A stretch of 17,666 bases of DNA, from contig JBMOQP010000016.1 in the NCBI GenBank assembly GCA_049322715.1, positions 1 to 17,666 of the forward strand, in the 5' to 3' direction. The position numbers were made by a program, and so were the translations under genes. The notes below the pieces were generated by a model. The model was not told where the DNA came from. It worked only from the letters and a program-made list of their open reading frames with translations, and ran no database searches. This document shows positions 6,734 through 15,041 of the stretch, piece after piece (position 1 is the stretch's first letter; each line of letters begins with the position of its first letter). Origin of the DNA: Thiofaba sp049322715. GTDB taxonomy: Bacteria > Pseudomonadota > Gammaproteobacteria > Halothiobacillales > Halothiobacillaceae.

Positions 6734-8137
6734 TTGCCCCACTCCCTGACGCCGTTCGAGTCCCGCTGGCTGGCCGAGGTCGTCCGTCAGCACGAAGCCG
6801 CGGGATCGCCGCTGGAGGACCGCGACGTCCTGCCGCGGGTGCTCGAGGCGCCGCTCGACGCCGAGACACGCATCCTGCGTCGCGCCGAGCTCATCGGCGA
6901 GCGCGAAGGCTGGCTTGCGGCCGTCACCGCCTGGCGCGGGCATGCCCGCACCACCCTCCTGGCCCTCACCCTGATCGCCTTGGTCAGCGGCTTCGGCGCC
7001 GCCATCGGCGTGATGGGCGTGGGCAGTCGGCCGGTCAACGTGGTGTGGGCGCTTGGCAGCCTGATCGGCGTGCACCTGTTCAGCCTTGCCCTGTGGCTGG
7101 TCGGCATGACGGCTGGCGGCCAGGGCGGTGGTGCGCTGCTCGGCCGGGCCTGGTGGTGGCTGAGCGACCGCCTGGGCGCACTCGGCACGGGCAGAAAGCG
7201 GGACGCGGCGATCGGCGGGGCCCTGCTCAACCTGCTGGCGCATCACGACCTGCTGCGCTGGCTCAGCGGCTCGATCAGCCACTTGCTCTGGCTGATCGCC
7301 CTGCTCGGAGCCCTCGCCGGCCTTCTGGTCGCCCTCGCCCTGCAGCGCTATGCCTTCATCCTCGAGACCACGATCCTGCCCTCGGATGTGTTCGTCGCCC
7401 TGACCGCCGCCCTCGGCTGGCTTCCCTCCCAACTCGGGTTCGCCATCCCGGATGCCGGGATGGTGCGCGCGAGTGGCGAGGGGCTGCCGCAGGACGAAAC
7501 GGCGCGGCTCGCGTGGTCCTCCTGGCTCGTGGGCTGCGTTGTGGCCTACGGCATCCTGCCGCGCCTGCTGCTGTGGACGGGCTGCCAACTGTGGTGGATG
7601 CGCGGCCGCAGCCGCCTGCGCCTCGACCTGGGCCTTCCGGGCTACGCCGTGCTGCGCGCCCGCCTGCTGCCCGCAAGCGAGCGCATCGGCGTCGTCGACC
7701 AGGCCCCGCCCAGCCTGCCGCGCTCGCGCATCGGGGCTCATGCCGCACACGGTGGCAAGGCCCACCTTCTGGTCGGGCTCGAACTGGGCGGCGATATCGC
7801 CTGGCCTCCCGCCGGGGCCGACTCCGTGCAGTACTGGCCGGTCGTGGATTCTCGCGACGAGCGCCAGCGCCTGCTCGAGGAGTTGCAGGTCCATCCCCCC
7901 GCCCGCCTGCTGGTCGCCCTCGACCCGCGCCTCTCGCCCGACCGGGGCAGCCTCCGCTACATCACCCATCTGACCGACCATGCCGATGACACGCATGTCT
8001 GGCTGATAGGCCACGAGCGTCTGGATGCCGAGCGCATCGTCCACTGGCACGAGGCTCTTCAGTCCATGGGCCTGCCCGCCGATGCAGTCATCGATGATGC
8101 ACGGCACGCCCTCCACTGGCTGGAGCAAGGCCCATGA
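6734..8137 (+). CDS. DUF2868 membrane protein
   Basis: This 467-residue protein of the uncharacterised DUF2868 family starts FESRWLAEVVRQHE. It has four hydrophobic membrane segments (about residues 72-95, 102-126, 182-205 and 263-287). After these comes a soluble C-terminal domain (about 300-467) with GKAHLLVGLELGGDIAWP and a last part resembling a nucleotide-binding alpha/beta fold. The start is a TTG with GAGG at 6725-6728, six bases upstream; no ATG nearby preserves the family N-terminus. Its stop overlaps the start of the next gene (ATGA), so the two are translationally coupled. The function is unknown. In other proteobacteria the DUF2868 and DUF3482 genes are also neighbours. Confidence 0.85.
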   Translation: MPHSLTPFESRWLAEVVRQHEAAGSPLEDRDVLPRVLEAPLDAETRILRRAELIGEREGWLAAVTAWRGHARTTLLALTLIALVSGFGAAIGVMGVGSRPVNVVWALGSLIGVHLFSLALWLVGMTAGGQGGGALLGRAWWWLSDRLGALGTGRKRDAAIGGALLNLLAHHDLLRWLSGSISHLLWLIALLGALAGLLVALALQRYAFILETTILPSDVFVALTAALGWLPSQLGFAIPDAGMVRASGEGLPQDETARLAWSSWLVGCVVAYGILPRLLLWTGCQLWWMRGRSRLRLDLGLPGYAVLRARLLPASERIGVVDQAPPSLPRSRIGAHAAHGGKAHLLVGLELGGDIAWPPAGADSVQYWPVVDSRDERQRLLEELQVHPPARLLVALDPRLSPDRGSLRYITHLTDHADDTHVWLIGHERLDAERIVHWHEALQSMGLPADAVIDDARHALHWLEQGP

Positions 8138-9528
8138 GCACGCCCCTGCAACTCGCCGTCGTCGGCCACACCAACACCGGCAAGACCTCGCTGCTGCGCA
8201 CCCTGACCCGCGACACAGCCTTCGGCGAGGTTTCCGCCCGCCCGAGCACGACCCGCCATGTCGAGGGTGCCCGCCTGCTGGTCGAGGGCGAGCCGGTCGT
8301 CGAGCTGTACGACACCCCCGGCATGGAGGACGCCATGGGCCTGCTCGAGACCATCGGCGAGCTGGTGAATCCGGGCGAGCGGCTGGACGGGCCAGACCGC
8401 ATCGACCGCTTCCTGCACTCGCCCCTTGCATCTCACCAGTTCGAGCAGGAGGCCAAGGTGCTGCGCCAGCTGCTGGCGAGCGACGCGGCGCTAGTGGTGA
8501 TCGACGCGCGCGACCCGGTGCTGGCCAAGTACCGCGACGAGCTGGCCCTGCTCGCCTCCTGCGCCCGCCCCCTGCTGCCCGTGCTCAACTTCGTGCAGAG
8601 TCCCGCCAGCCGCGAGGCCGAGTGGCGCGAGGCCTTGGCCCGGCTCGGCCTGCACGCCGTGGTCAGCTTCGACACCGTGGCCCCGGAGGTCGACGGCGAG
8701 CGCCGCCTGCTTAAGATCCTCATCACCCTGATCGATGCCCATCGCCTGCCGCTCGAGCGCCTGCTCCAGGCCCGCGAGCAGGAGGCGCGCGAGCGCATGG
8801 CTGCGGGCCAGAGGCTCATCGCCGAGTTGCTGGTCGACGTCGCCGCCTGCCGCGTGGTGGTCAAGCATGATGAGGAAGAGGCGATCCGGCAGCAGGTCGA
8901 GCTTCTTCGCGAGCGGGTCAGGCAGCGTGAGCAGGCCTGCGTCGCCGCCCTACTCGAGCTCTACCGCTTCCGCCCCGGCGACGTCGAGATGACGGCCATT
9001 CCCCTGGTCGAAGGACGCTGGGAGGACGATCTGTTCAGCGCCGAGGCCCTGCGCGGCATGGGCATCCGCATTGGGAAGGGCGCGGTGGCGGGCGCCATCA
9101 CCGGCATCGGCATCGACCTTGTCGTGGGCGGACTCACCCTAGGCGCGGCAACCGTGGCGGGCGCGGTCGCCGGCGGGCTGTGGCAGGTGTTCGGCCACTA
9201 CGGCGAGCGCATTGTCGGCAAGTTGCGCGGCTTCCGCAGCCTGACCGTGGACGACGCCATCCTGCGACTGCTGGCCGTGCGCCAGCGCTGGCTGCTCTCG
9301 GCCCTGGACCGGCGCGGCCATGCGGCGATCGAGCCCCTCCGCCAGGAGGATCCGGACACCCGGCGCTGGCGCAAGGGCCCCCTGCCCGATGCGCTGAAGT
9401 CCGCGCGCCATCATCCTCAGTGGTCCTCACTCAACGAGGAGTTCAGGCCGGACGAAGCACGCGAGCGGGCCATCACGGTAGTGGCCAGCCTCGAAAACGA
9501 AAGCGAAACCTCCCCTCACGAGGCGTAG
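8134..9528 (+). CDS. GTPase with DUF3482 C-terminal domain
   Basis: This 464-residue protein has an N-terminal TRAFAC-type GTPase domain. The P-loop is GHTNTGKT (residues 11-18), the switch region includes the STT at 38-40, and the G3 motif is DTPG (60-63). The usual NKxD is not obvious; NFVQ near residue 150 stands in its place. A coiled-coil-prone, arginine/glutamate-rich stretch (about 205-275) follows. A glycine-zipper-like hydrophobic stretch (about 308-355) with GAVAGAITGIGIDLVVGG suggests membrane insertion or association. The ATG overlaps the DUF2868 stop (ATGA). A membrane-remodelling or transport-regulating role with the DUF2868 partner is inference only. Confidence 0.88.
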   Translation: MSTPLQLAVVGHTNTGKTSLLRTLTRDTAFGEVSARPSTTRHVEGARLLVEGEPVVELYDTPGMEDAMGLLETIGELVNPGERLDGPDRIDRFLHSPLASHQFEQEAKVLRQLLASDAALVVIDARDPVLAKYRDELALLASCARPLLPVLNFVQSPASREAEWREALARLGLHAVVSFDTVAPEVDGERRLLKILITLIDAHRLPLERLLQAREQEARERMAAGQRLIAELLVDVAACRVVVKHDEEEAIRQQVELLRERVRQREQACVAALLELYRFRPGDVEMTAIPLVEGRWEDDLFSAEALRGMGIRIGKGAVAGAITGIGIDLVVGGLTLGAATVAGAVAGGLWQVFGHYGERIVGKLRGFRSLTVDDAILRLLAVRQRWLLSALDRRGHAAIEPLRQEDPDTRRWRKGPLPDALKSARHHPQWSSLNEEFRPDEARERAITVVASLENESETSPHEA

Positions 9529-9547
9529 GGCACCCTTCGTCGGAAAC

Positions 9548-9578
9548 GAAAAAGGGCCGGCGGCTTGCGCCCCGGCCC
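9548..9578 (-). terminator. Rho-independent terminator for the DsrE-like gene
   Basis: GGGCCGG (9554-9560) pairs with CCGGCCC (9572-9578). Read on the minus strand the stem is followed by TTTTTCGTTTCC, so it terminates transcripts coming from the minus-strand gene ending at 9598. There is no T-tract on the plus side, so it would be poor for the converging GTPase gene. Confidence 0.8.
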
Positions 9579-9597
9579 CGTGCGCATTCCCGTCGCG

Positions 9598-10101
9598 TCA
9601 GTACACGGGAACCAGGGCATAGCCCTGGTTCTGGTAGCCCATGATGGCGATGAAGCCACTGCGCACGGCCTTCAGCTGGGGCAGGAGCGTGGCGTTGTCC
9701 ACGCCGTAGGCCTTGGTGGCGCCGCTGCAGACCTCCATCCTCACCCCGAGCCGGTCGAGTTCGGCGATATGACCGGCGATCTCCGTGAGAGTCGCGTCGT
9801 GTTCCAGTGCGATCTCGTCCTCCGGCCTCGTGGTGATGAACTTGACGGACTCGGCGATGAAAACCATGCGCAGATCGGGCTTCACCCCTTCCTTGAGCAG
9901 GTTCGCGTGGTTGCCGATGATCGCCTTCAGGTAGGCCGCCAGCGCCTTGGGGTTGGACTTGCGCACGTCGTACACGGCCCGGATGGTCTCGATTCCCTTC
10001 ACGGCTTCCGCGTTGTCCAGCGTGCCCGCCATGCCGATCCCCGGGAACATGGCCAGCATCCCTGCCGCGCCCAGCACGCACACCGCCACGCGGCGGGTCA
10101 T
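9598..10101 (-). CDS. DsrE-family protein with signal peptide
   Basis: This 167-residue protein begins with a signal sequence. An Arg-Arg N-terminus leads into a hydrophobic segment (about residues 5-22), with probable cleavage after GMA at residue 25, so the mature protein is likely periplasmic. The mature domain is DsrE/DsrF/TusD-like. It has a conserved cysteine in MEVCSGATKAYGV, the position of the sulfur-carrying cysteine in DsrE-type proteins. Whether it handles sulfur here is unproven. The ATG at 10101 is preferred because GAGAGGA stands just before it; an ATG at 10140 would add 13 residues with no visible ribosome-binding site. It is divergent from the amidotransferase gene, with 229 bp between. 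Confidence 0.8.
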   Translation of the reverse strand: MTRRVAVCVLGAAGMLAMFPGIGMAGTLDNAEAVKGIETIRAVYDVRKSNPKALAAYLKAIIGNHANLLKEGVKPDLRMVFIAESVKFITTRPEDEIALEHDATLTEIAGHIAELDRLGVRMEVCSGATKAYGVDNATLLPQLKAVRSGFIAIMGYQNQGYALVPVY

Positions 10102-10330
10102 TCCTCTCTTCTGCACTCTCGAATCCCCTTTGTCAGCCATTGAAAGACGGTCCCGTGCCATGCCGGAAAAACCATGCATGAGGACAGGCCTTTCTAGAAT
10201 AGTCATTCCAGCCTTGCGCATCCACCCGGAGACGATAGGCCGGAGGGGACAGGGCGAGACCGCCATGGCGTCGCCAGGGGAACAGGCCTTGCTAATATGT
10301 CGGAAACATTGATGCGAGATTGAAATCCCT

Positions 10331-12106
10331 ATGTGTGGCATTGCCGGTGAGTTGAGATTCGATGGCGCGCAGGCGGACCTGGCCGCCGTGGCGCGCATGA
10401 TGTGCGCGGTGGAGCGGCGCGGCCCGGACCACGCGGGCAGCTTCAGCGACGGCCCCCTGGCTCTCGGCCACCAGCGCCTGTCCATCCTCGACCTGTCCAT
10501 CCATGGACACCAGCCGATGGTGGACCGCGAGGCGGGCCTCGCGCTGGTATTCAACGGCACCATCTACAACCACCCGGAACTGCGCGATGAGTTGCGCCAT
10601 CGCGGCCACCGCTTCAACTCCACCGGCGATACCGAGGTCATCCTGCGCGCCTGGGCCGAATGGGGCCCGGAGTGCGTGAAACACTTCCGCGGCATGTTCG
10701 CCTTCGCCATCTGGGAGATGGAGGCCAGGCGCCTGTGGCTGGCCCGCGACCGCTTCGGCATCAAGCCGCTCTATTACAACAAGGATGGGGCGCGCATCCG
10801 CTTCGCATCGAGCAGCCAGGCCCTGCTCGCGGCAGGCGGGGTGGACACCACCATCGATCCCGTCGCCCTGCACCACCAGTTCACCCTGCACGCCGTGGTC
10901 CCCGCGCCGCGCACGGTGCTGAACGGCATCCGCAAGCTGCCTCCCGCGAATATCCTGCGCATCGACATGGACGGCACGGAGACCCTGCACCGCTACTGGG
11001 AGCTGACCGCCCACCGCCCGGCCGAACAGCTTCGCGAGGACGAATGGGTCGAGGCCCTGCGCGGCAAGCTGATGGAGACCACCGCCCGCCACCAGGCGAT
11101 CTCGGACGTGCCGGTCGGCGTGCTGCTCTCCGGCGGACTGGACTCCAGCCTGCTGGTCGGCCTGCTCGCCGCCCACGGCACCCTGCCCCGCACCTTCTCC
11201 ATTGGCTTCGAGGACCAGCCGGAGGAGAAAGGCAGCGAGTTCGAGTATTCCGACCTCGTGGTGGAGCGATTCTCCACCGAACACACCAAGATCCACATTC
11301 CCAACGACCAGGTGCTCATCCGCCTGCCGGAAGCCGTTGATTCGATGAACGAGCCGATGGTCGGCCAGGACGCGGTCGCCTTTTATCTTCTGGCCGAGCA
11401 GGTCAGCCAGCACGTCAAGGTGGTGCAAAGCGGCCAGGGGGCGGACGAGGTGTTCGCGGGCTACTTCTGGTATCCGCAGATGGCTGCCGCCCAGGGGACG
11501 GACCTGGAACGCTTCGCCCCGTACTATTTCGATCGCGACGACGCCGAGTTCCAGGGCATGGTCACCCCGCCCTACCGTGGCGAGGACCACACCGGCAGGC
11601 TCGTGAGCGAGCGCCTCGCCGCCATCAGGGGCGACGAGTACATCGACCGCGTACTGGCCTTCGACGTCACCACCCTGATCGTCGACGACCCGGTCAAGCG
11701 CGTGGACAACATGACCATGGCCTGGGGCCTGGAGGCCCGCGTGCCCTTCCTCGACCACGAGCTGGTCGAGCTCGCCATGCAGATCCCGCCCGCGCTCAAG
11801 ATGGCGGATGGCGGCAAGGGCATCCTCAAGAAGGTCGCTCGCGGCATGATCCCGGACGGCGTGATCGACCGGCCCAAGGGCTACTTCCCGGTGCCCGCGC
11901 TCAAGTTCGTGCGCGGCGAGTTCCTCGATTTCATGCGCGACATCCTGACCAGCCAGGCCTGCCGCGAGCGCGGCATCTACGAGCGCAGCTACGTGGACAA
12001 GCTGCTGGCCGCGCCCGACCAGCACTTCACCCGCCTTTTGGGGAGCAAGCTCTGGCACCTGGCCCTGCTTGAACTGTGGCTGCAGAGGAATGTGGACAGG
12101 GTGTAA
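10331..12106 (+). CDS. asnO: N-acetylglutaminylglutamine amidotransferase (asparagine-synthase type)
   Basis: This 591-residue protein has a class II glutamine amidotransferase domain (Cys2, start MCGIAGELRF, FNGTIYN, GDTEVILRAW) and a C-terminal asparagine-synthetase-type ATP-pyrophosphatase domain with SGGLDSS at 267-273. Length and blocks such as IDPVALHHQFTLHAVVPAPR and QGADEVFAGYFWYP fit the amidotransferase of N-acetylglutaminylglutamine amide synthesis, an osmoprotectant dipeptide, better than ordinary AsnB. In that pathway it usually neighbours ngg and an M42 peptidase, neither of which is in this window. A general asparagine synthase cannot be excluded. The start is fixed by catalytic Cys2. 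A -10-like TAATAT is at 10293-10298 with only a poor -35-like TCGCCA upstream. Confidence 0.8.
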   Translation: MCGIAGELRFDGAQADLAAVARMMCAVERRGPDHAGSFSDGPLALGHQRLSILDLSIHGHQPMVDREAGLALVFNGTIYNHPELRDELRHRGHRFNSTGDTEVILRAWAEWGPECVKHFRGMFAFAIWEMEARRLWLARDRFGIKPLYYNKDGARIRFASSSQALLAAGGVDTTIDPVALHHQFTLHAVVPAPRTVLNGIRKLPPANILRIDMDGTETLHRYWELTAHRPAEQLREDEWVEALRGKLMETTARHQAISDVPVGVLLSGGLDSSLLVGLLAAHGTLPRTFSIGFEDQPEEKGSEFEYSDLVVERFSTEHTKIHIPNDQVLIRLPEAVDSMNEPMVGQDAVAFYLLAEQVSQHVKVVQSGQGADEVFAGYFWYPQMAAAQGTDLERFAPYYFDRDDAEFQGMVTPPYRGEDHTGRLVSERLAAIRGDEYIDRVLAFDVTTLIVDDPVKRVDNMTMAWGLEARVPFLDHELVELAMQIPPALKMADGGKGILKKVARGMIPDGVIDRPKGYFPVPALKFVRGEFLDFMRDILTSQACRERGIYERSYVDKLLAAPDQHFTRLLGSKLWHLALLELWLQRNVDRV

Positions 12107-12137
12107 AACCGGCGCCCTGTCGGTATGGAGACCGAAA

Positions 12138-12200
12138 TCGGCCCGGGGCGGGCCTCCTACATGGTGGGAGCGGCGCCCTCGCCGCGATGATCCTGAAACC
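12138..12200. repeat. REP-like palindromes between convergent genes
   Basis: Three consecutive hairpins lie between the asnO and mnmC stops: GGCCC/GGGCC (12140-12144/12150-12154), CTCCTAC/GTGGGAG with one G-T pair, and GCGGCG/CGCCGC (12170-12175/12180-12185). The block CTACATGGTGGGAGCGGCGC resembles the GTGGGAGCGGCG-type REP found in pseudomonads and relatives. It may reduce read-through of convergent transcripts. Confidence 0.6.
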
Positions 12201-12214
12201 GCCTTCCGAAGCCT

Positions 12215-14206
12215 TCACTCATCCCCCTCCCTGGCCACCCACGGCTGCCGGTGCTTGGGCGCGAGCCGCATCTGGCGGTAGTCGAAACGCGCCGGATGCA
12301 GGGCGTGCAGCAGTTCCGAGGTCACCGGCAGGGGGGCGCCTTCCAGAGAGCTTGCGATCAGCTCGCCGAGCAGCGCGGTCCACACCAGGCCGCGCGCGCC
12401 GTGGCCGGTAGTCACCCACAGCCCGGGATGTAGCCGCGCAGGCCCGAAGCGCCGCGCCGGCCAGCCAAGGTGGACACCCTCGAAATCCTCCCGGAAGGCC
12501 TCGGCATCGTGCAGCGGGCCCGCGATGGGCAGGCGATCGGGCGTGGCGCAGCGGTGACTCACCCTGCCGCCGAGGCTGCCAGGCTCGAGTCCGTTCCAGT
12601 CCGGCAGGATGCTGGTCAGGCGCTCGAGGTTGCCGAGGTGGTCCTCGATGCGCGGTGCGGGATCGTGCACCCCGTGGGCGAAGCTCGCGCCGAAGCAATG
12701 CAGGCCCTCGCGCACGGGGATCACGTAGCCCTCGCGGCAGGCGACCGCGTCCAGCCCCCTTCCATTGACCGCCGGGGTGAGGCTGATCTGCCCGCGCACG
12801 GGCGCCAGGGGTAGCGCCCCGGGCAGCAGTTCGTTCAGCGCGCAGGCATTGGCCAGGATCAGCGTCCCGCTCTCGGCCACGCAGGCGCCGGTTCCGTCCA
12901 GCACCCGCCAGTTCTCACCGACGCGCTCGATGCGCTTCACCGCCACAGAAGTAGCGAGTTCGATACCCGGATGATCGAGCAGCGCGCGCACGGTGTTGGG
13001 CGGATTGACCCAGCCGCCCCCGGCGAACCACCACCCGGGCTGCTCCACCCGCGCGCCGATCAGGCGCGAGCCTTCCTCGGGCTCGACCCAACGGGCGAAG
13101 TCCGGCGGGAGGTCCAGACGCGTCGCGATCTTGATCTGCTGCGCGGCATGGCGCTCGTTGCGCGCCAGCCGCAGCACGCCGGTCGGGTGCCAGTCGATCC
13201 CGGGATGGTCGGCGGCAAGACGGTCGAGCATGCGCCGCGCGTAGCCGAGGCCGAGGCTGGCGATGCGGCTGAGGTTATTCCACTCCGCGCTCAGTACGGG
13301 CAGCAGGATGCCGGCGTGGTTGCCCGAGGCCTCCTGGGCCGGCAGCGCATGGCGCTCCAGAACCCGAACCGTCCAGCCGCGCTCGGCCAGACGCCGTGCG
13401 ACCGAGGCCCCGGCGATGCCCGCGCCGATGACGACGGCCTCGCGGGATGCGGCGGGCTTCCCGCGCGGGAACCAGGGCAGGTCATCCTCGGCGGGAACCC
13501 CGCGCGCCAGATGCCCCACCAACATCTCCCGCTTGCGCCCGAACCCTGCGCGCCTATCGAACGCGAAGCCCGCTGCGGCAAGCCCGTCGCGCACCATGCG
13601 CGCACAGGTGAAGGTGGCGAAGGTCGCCCCCGGGGCGGACAGGCGGGCCATGGCCTCGAACAGGGGCGTCTGCCACATCTGCGGGTTCTTCGCCGGGGCG
13701 AAGCCGTCAAGGAACCAGGCGTCCACCCGCGCCCTTGCGCGCGGCAGGATATCCAGCGCGTCACCGAACAGCAGGGTGAGCACGATGCGGCCACCGGCAA
13801 GCTCCAGCCGGTGCGCGCCGGGAATCAGGTCGGGGTAGTTGGCGACCAGCTCGCGGGCAAGAAAGGCCAGCGGGTGCCCGGCGGGGTACAGCCGCCCCAG
13901 GTCGTCCTTGGGGATGGGATGCTTCTCCACCGTCACCACGTGCAACCGGGCATGCTCCGGGGCGGTGTCGAGGAACAGCCGGGCGGCCGCCAGCACGTTC
14001 TGCCCGGTGCCGAAGCCGGTCTCTCCGATGACGAAGCGCTCCCGGTCCTGCCAGCGCTCCGGCAGGCCGTTGCCCTGCAGGAAGACGTAGTCGGTCTCGG
14101 CCAGGCCACCGTCGGCGGAGTAGTAGACGTCGCCATAGTCCTGGCTGCGAGGTACGCCGTGCTCGTCAATCTCGATCCGCGCGGGGGTGAGGCCCTCATT
14201 CGCCAT
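12215..14206 (-). CDS. mnmC: Bifunctional tRNA mnm5s2U biosynthesis protein MnmC
   Basis: At 663 residues this is full length for fused MnmC (about 660-670). The N-terminal half (residues 1-240) is the SAM methyltransferase MnmD part, with GETGFGTGQN (61-70) and the signature DGFAPAKNPQMW (168-179). The C-terminal half is the FAD-dependent MnmC oxidoreductase, with the dinucleotide motif GAGIAGA (261-267). It finishes the wobble uridine modification: first cmnm5 to nm5 (oxidase), then nm5 to mnm5 (methylase). It shares the 11 nt ATGGCGAATGA with the end of the upstream yjbQ-type gene, so it is probably read from the same transcript. The long antisense frames are shadows. Confidence 0.95.
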   Translation of the reverse strand: MANEGLTPARIEIDEHGVPRSQDYGDVYYSADGGLAETDYVFLQGNGLPERWQDRERFVIGETGFGTGQNVLAAARLFLDTAPEHARLHVVTVEKHPIPKDDLGRLYPAGHPLAFLARELVANYPDLIPGAHRLELAGGRIVLTLLFGDALDILPRARARVDAWFLDGFAPAKNPQMWQTPLFEAMARLSAPGATFATFTCARMVRDGLAAAGFAFDRRAGFGRKREMLVGHLARGVPAEDDLPWFPRGKPAASREAVVIGAGIAGASVARRLAERGWTVRVLERHALPAQEASGNHAGILLPVLSAEWNNLSRIASLGLGYARRMLDRLAADHPGIDWHPTGVLRLARNERHAAQQIKIATRLDLPPDFARWVEPEEGSRLIGARVEQPGWWFAGGGWVNPPNTVRALLDHPGIELATSVAVKRIERVGENWRVLDGTGACVAESGTLILANACALNELLPGALPLAPVRGQISLTPAVNGRGLDAVACREGYVIPVREGLHCFGASFAHGVHDPAPRIEDHLGNLERLTSILPDWNGLEPGSLGGRVSHRCATPDRLPIAGPLHDAEAFREDFEGVHLGWPARRFGPARLHPGLWVTTGHGARGLVWTALLGELIASSLEGAPLPVTSELLHALHPARFDYRQMRLAPKHRQPWVAREGDE

Positions 14207-14609
14207 GCAGGGTCACCACGATCTCGCGGCCGTGCGGCTCGGTGCGATGCTCATACAGGTAGAGCCCCTGCCAGGTGCCGAGGCCGAGCGCGCCGTCGAC
14301 GATGGGCACCGTCAGGCTGACCTCGGTGAGCATGGTCCGCAGGTGGGCGGCCATGTCGTCCGGTCCCTCCAGATCGTGCCGGTAGCGGGGGTCGCCATCA
14401 GGCACGGTACGCCCGAACCAGCCCTCGATGTCCGCGCGCACCTCGGGCGAGGCGTTCTCGCAGATCATCAGTGCACAGCTGGTATGGCGCACGAAAAGGT
14501 GGCACAGGCCCGTGCGCAAACCGCTTTCCTGCACTATACGTTGAACCTGGGACGTGATGTCCTGGGTGCCGCGCCCGCGCGTCGAAAGCCTCATGATGTT
14601 TTGCCGCAT
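14196..14609 (-). CDS. yjbQ: YjbQ family protein (secondary thiamine-phosphate synthase fold)
   Basis: This 137-residue protein has a UPF0047/YjbQ beta-rich fold. It shows FVRHTSCALMICENASPEV, then the YRHDLEGPDDMAAHLR block and the C-terminal TWQGLYLYEHR. The histidine and acidic residues match the conserved family pocket. Family members rescue thiamine-phosphate synthase defects in E. coli when overproduced, but the native role is unsettled. The start at 14609 has AGGA five bases upstream; a later internal methionine (residue 6) is the alternative. The gene's end overlaps the mnmC start by 11 nt. Confidence 0.92.
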   Translation of the reverse strand: MRQNIMRLSTRGRGTQDITSQVQRIVQESGLRTGLCHLFVRHTSCALMICENASPEVRADIEGWFGRTVPDGDPRYRHDLEGPDDMAAHLRTMLTEVSLTVPIVDGALGLGTWQGLYLYEHRTEPHGREIVVTLHGE

Positions 14610-14624
14610 CTCAATCCTGCCCCG

Positions 14625-14651
14625 TTGAAACTCAAAATTCGTTAATATTCT
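14625..14651 (+). promoter_or_regulatory. Candidate promoter for the PilZ-GGDEF pair
   Basis: In the 68-bp divergent spacer, TTGAAA (14625-14630) could be a -35 and TATTCT (14646-14651) a -10, with a shortish 15-bp gap. TAATAT (14643-14648) overlaps the latter. The spacer is AT-rich compared with its surroundings. Since the yjbQ gene departs the other way, promoters in both directions must share this space. Confidence 0.35.
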
Positions 14652-14677
14652 GAACAGGTACGGACCAAGGCTCCAGC

Positions 14678-15037
14678 ATGACCGGCATCCGCAAATATTC
14701 CCGCATCCCCTTCGTGGCGGATGCCCTGATCGAGACAGGCACGGAACGCCTCCAGGCCCGCATCCTGGACATCTCGCTCAAGGGAGCCCTGATAGCGCTC
14801 GAAGGCGAGGCATCGCCCCCCGCCTCCGAGCCCTACACGCTCTGCATTCGGCTGGCCGAGGCCGATACCGCGATCTGCATGGAGGCCGTGACGCGCAACA
14901 GGGACGCCGACAGACTCGGATGCGAATGGACGGGCATCGACATCGAAAGCATGACCAGCCTGCGTCGCCTGCTCGAACTGAATCTCGCGGACTGCGAACT
15001 CATCGAGCGCGAGCTGCACCAACTTCAACACCCTTGA
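14678..15037 (+). CDS. PilZ-domain c-di-GMP binding protein
   Basis: This 119-residue single-domain protein has the PilZ signature. RKYSR (residues 5-9) gives the RxxxR motif, and DISLKG (31-36) the D/NxSxxG motif, the two elements that clasp c-di-GMP. The C-terminal helix (about 90-117) follows. No other domain is seen, so it is likely an adaptor that passes the c-di-GMP signal to a partner. It is followed after 4 nt by a diguanylate cyclase gene, and the two are probably one transcript. An AAGG lies about eight bases before the ATG. Confidence 0.9.
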   Translation: MTGIRKYSRIPFVADALIETGTERLQARILDISLKGALIALEGEASPPASEPYTLCIRLAEADTAICMEAVTRNRDADRLGCEWTGIDIESMTSLRRLLELNLADCELIERELHQLQHP

Positions 15038-15041
15038 TTCC

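Noticed and set aside
9529..9597. Terminator for the plus-strand GTPase gene
   Set aside because: The stem at 9554-9578 has its T-tract only on the minus strand, so it was assigned to the DsrE-like gene.
10292..12058. 588-residue open frame antisense to the amidotransferase gene
   Set aside because: It lies wholly over a gene with clear domain motifs, has low-complexity Ala/Val/His/Gly-rich composition, and is a GC-codon shadow.
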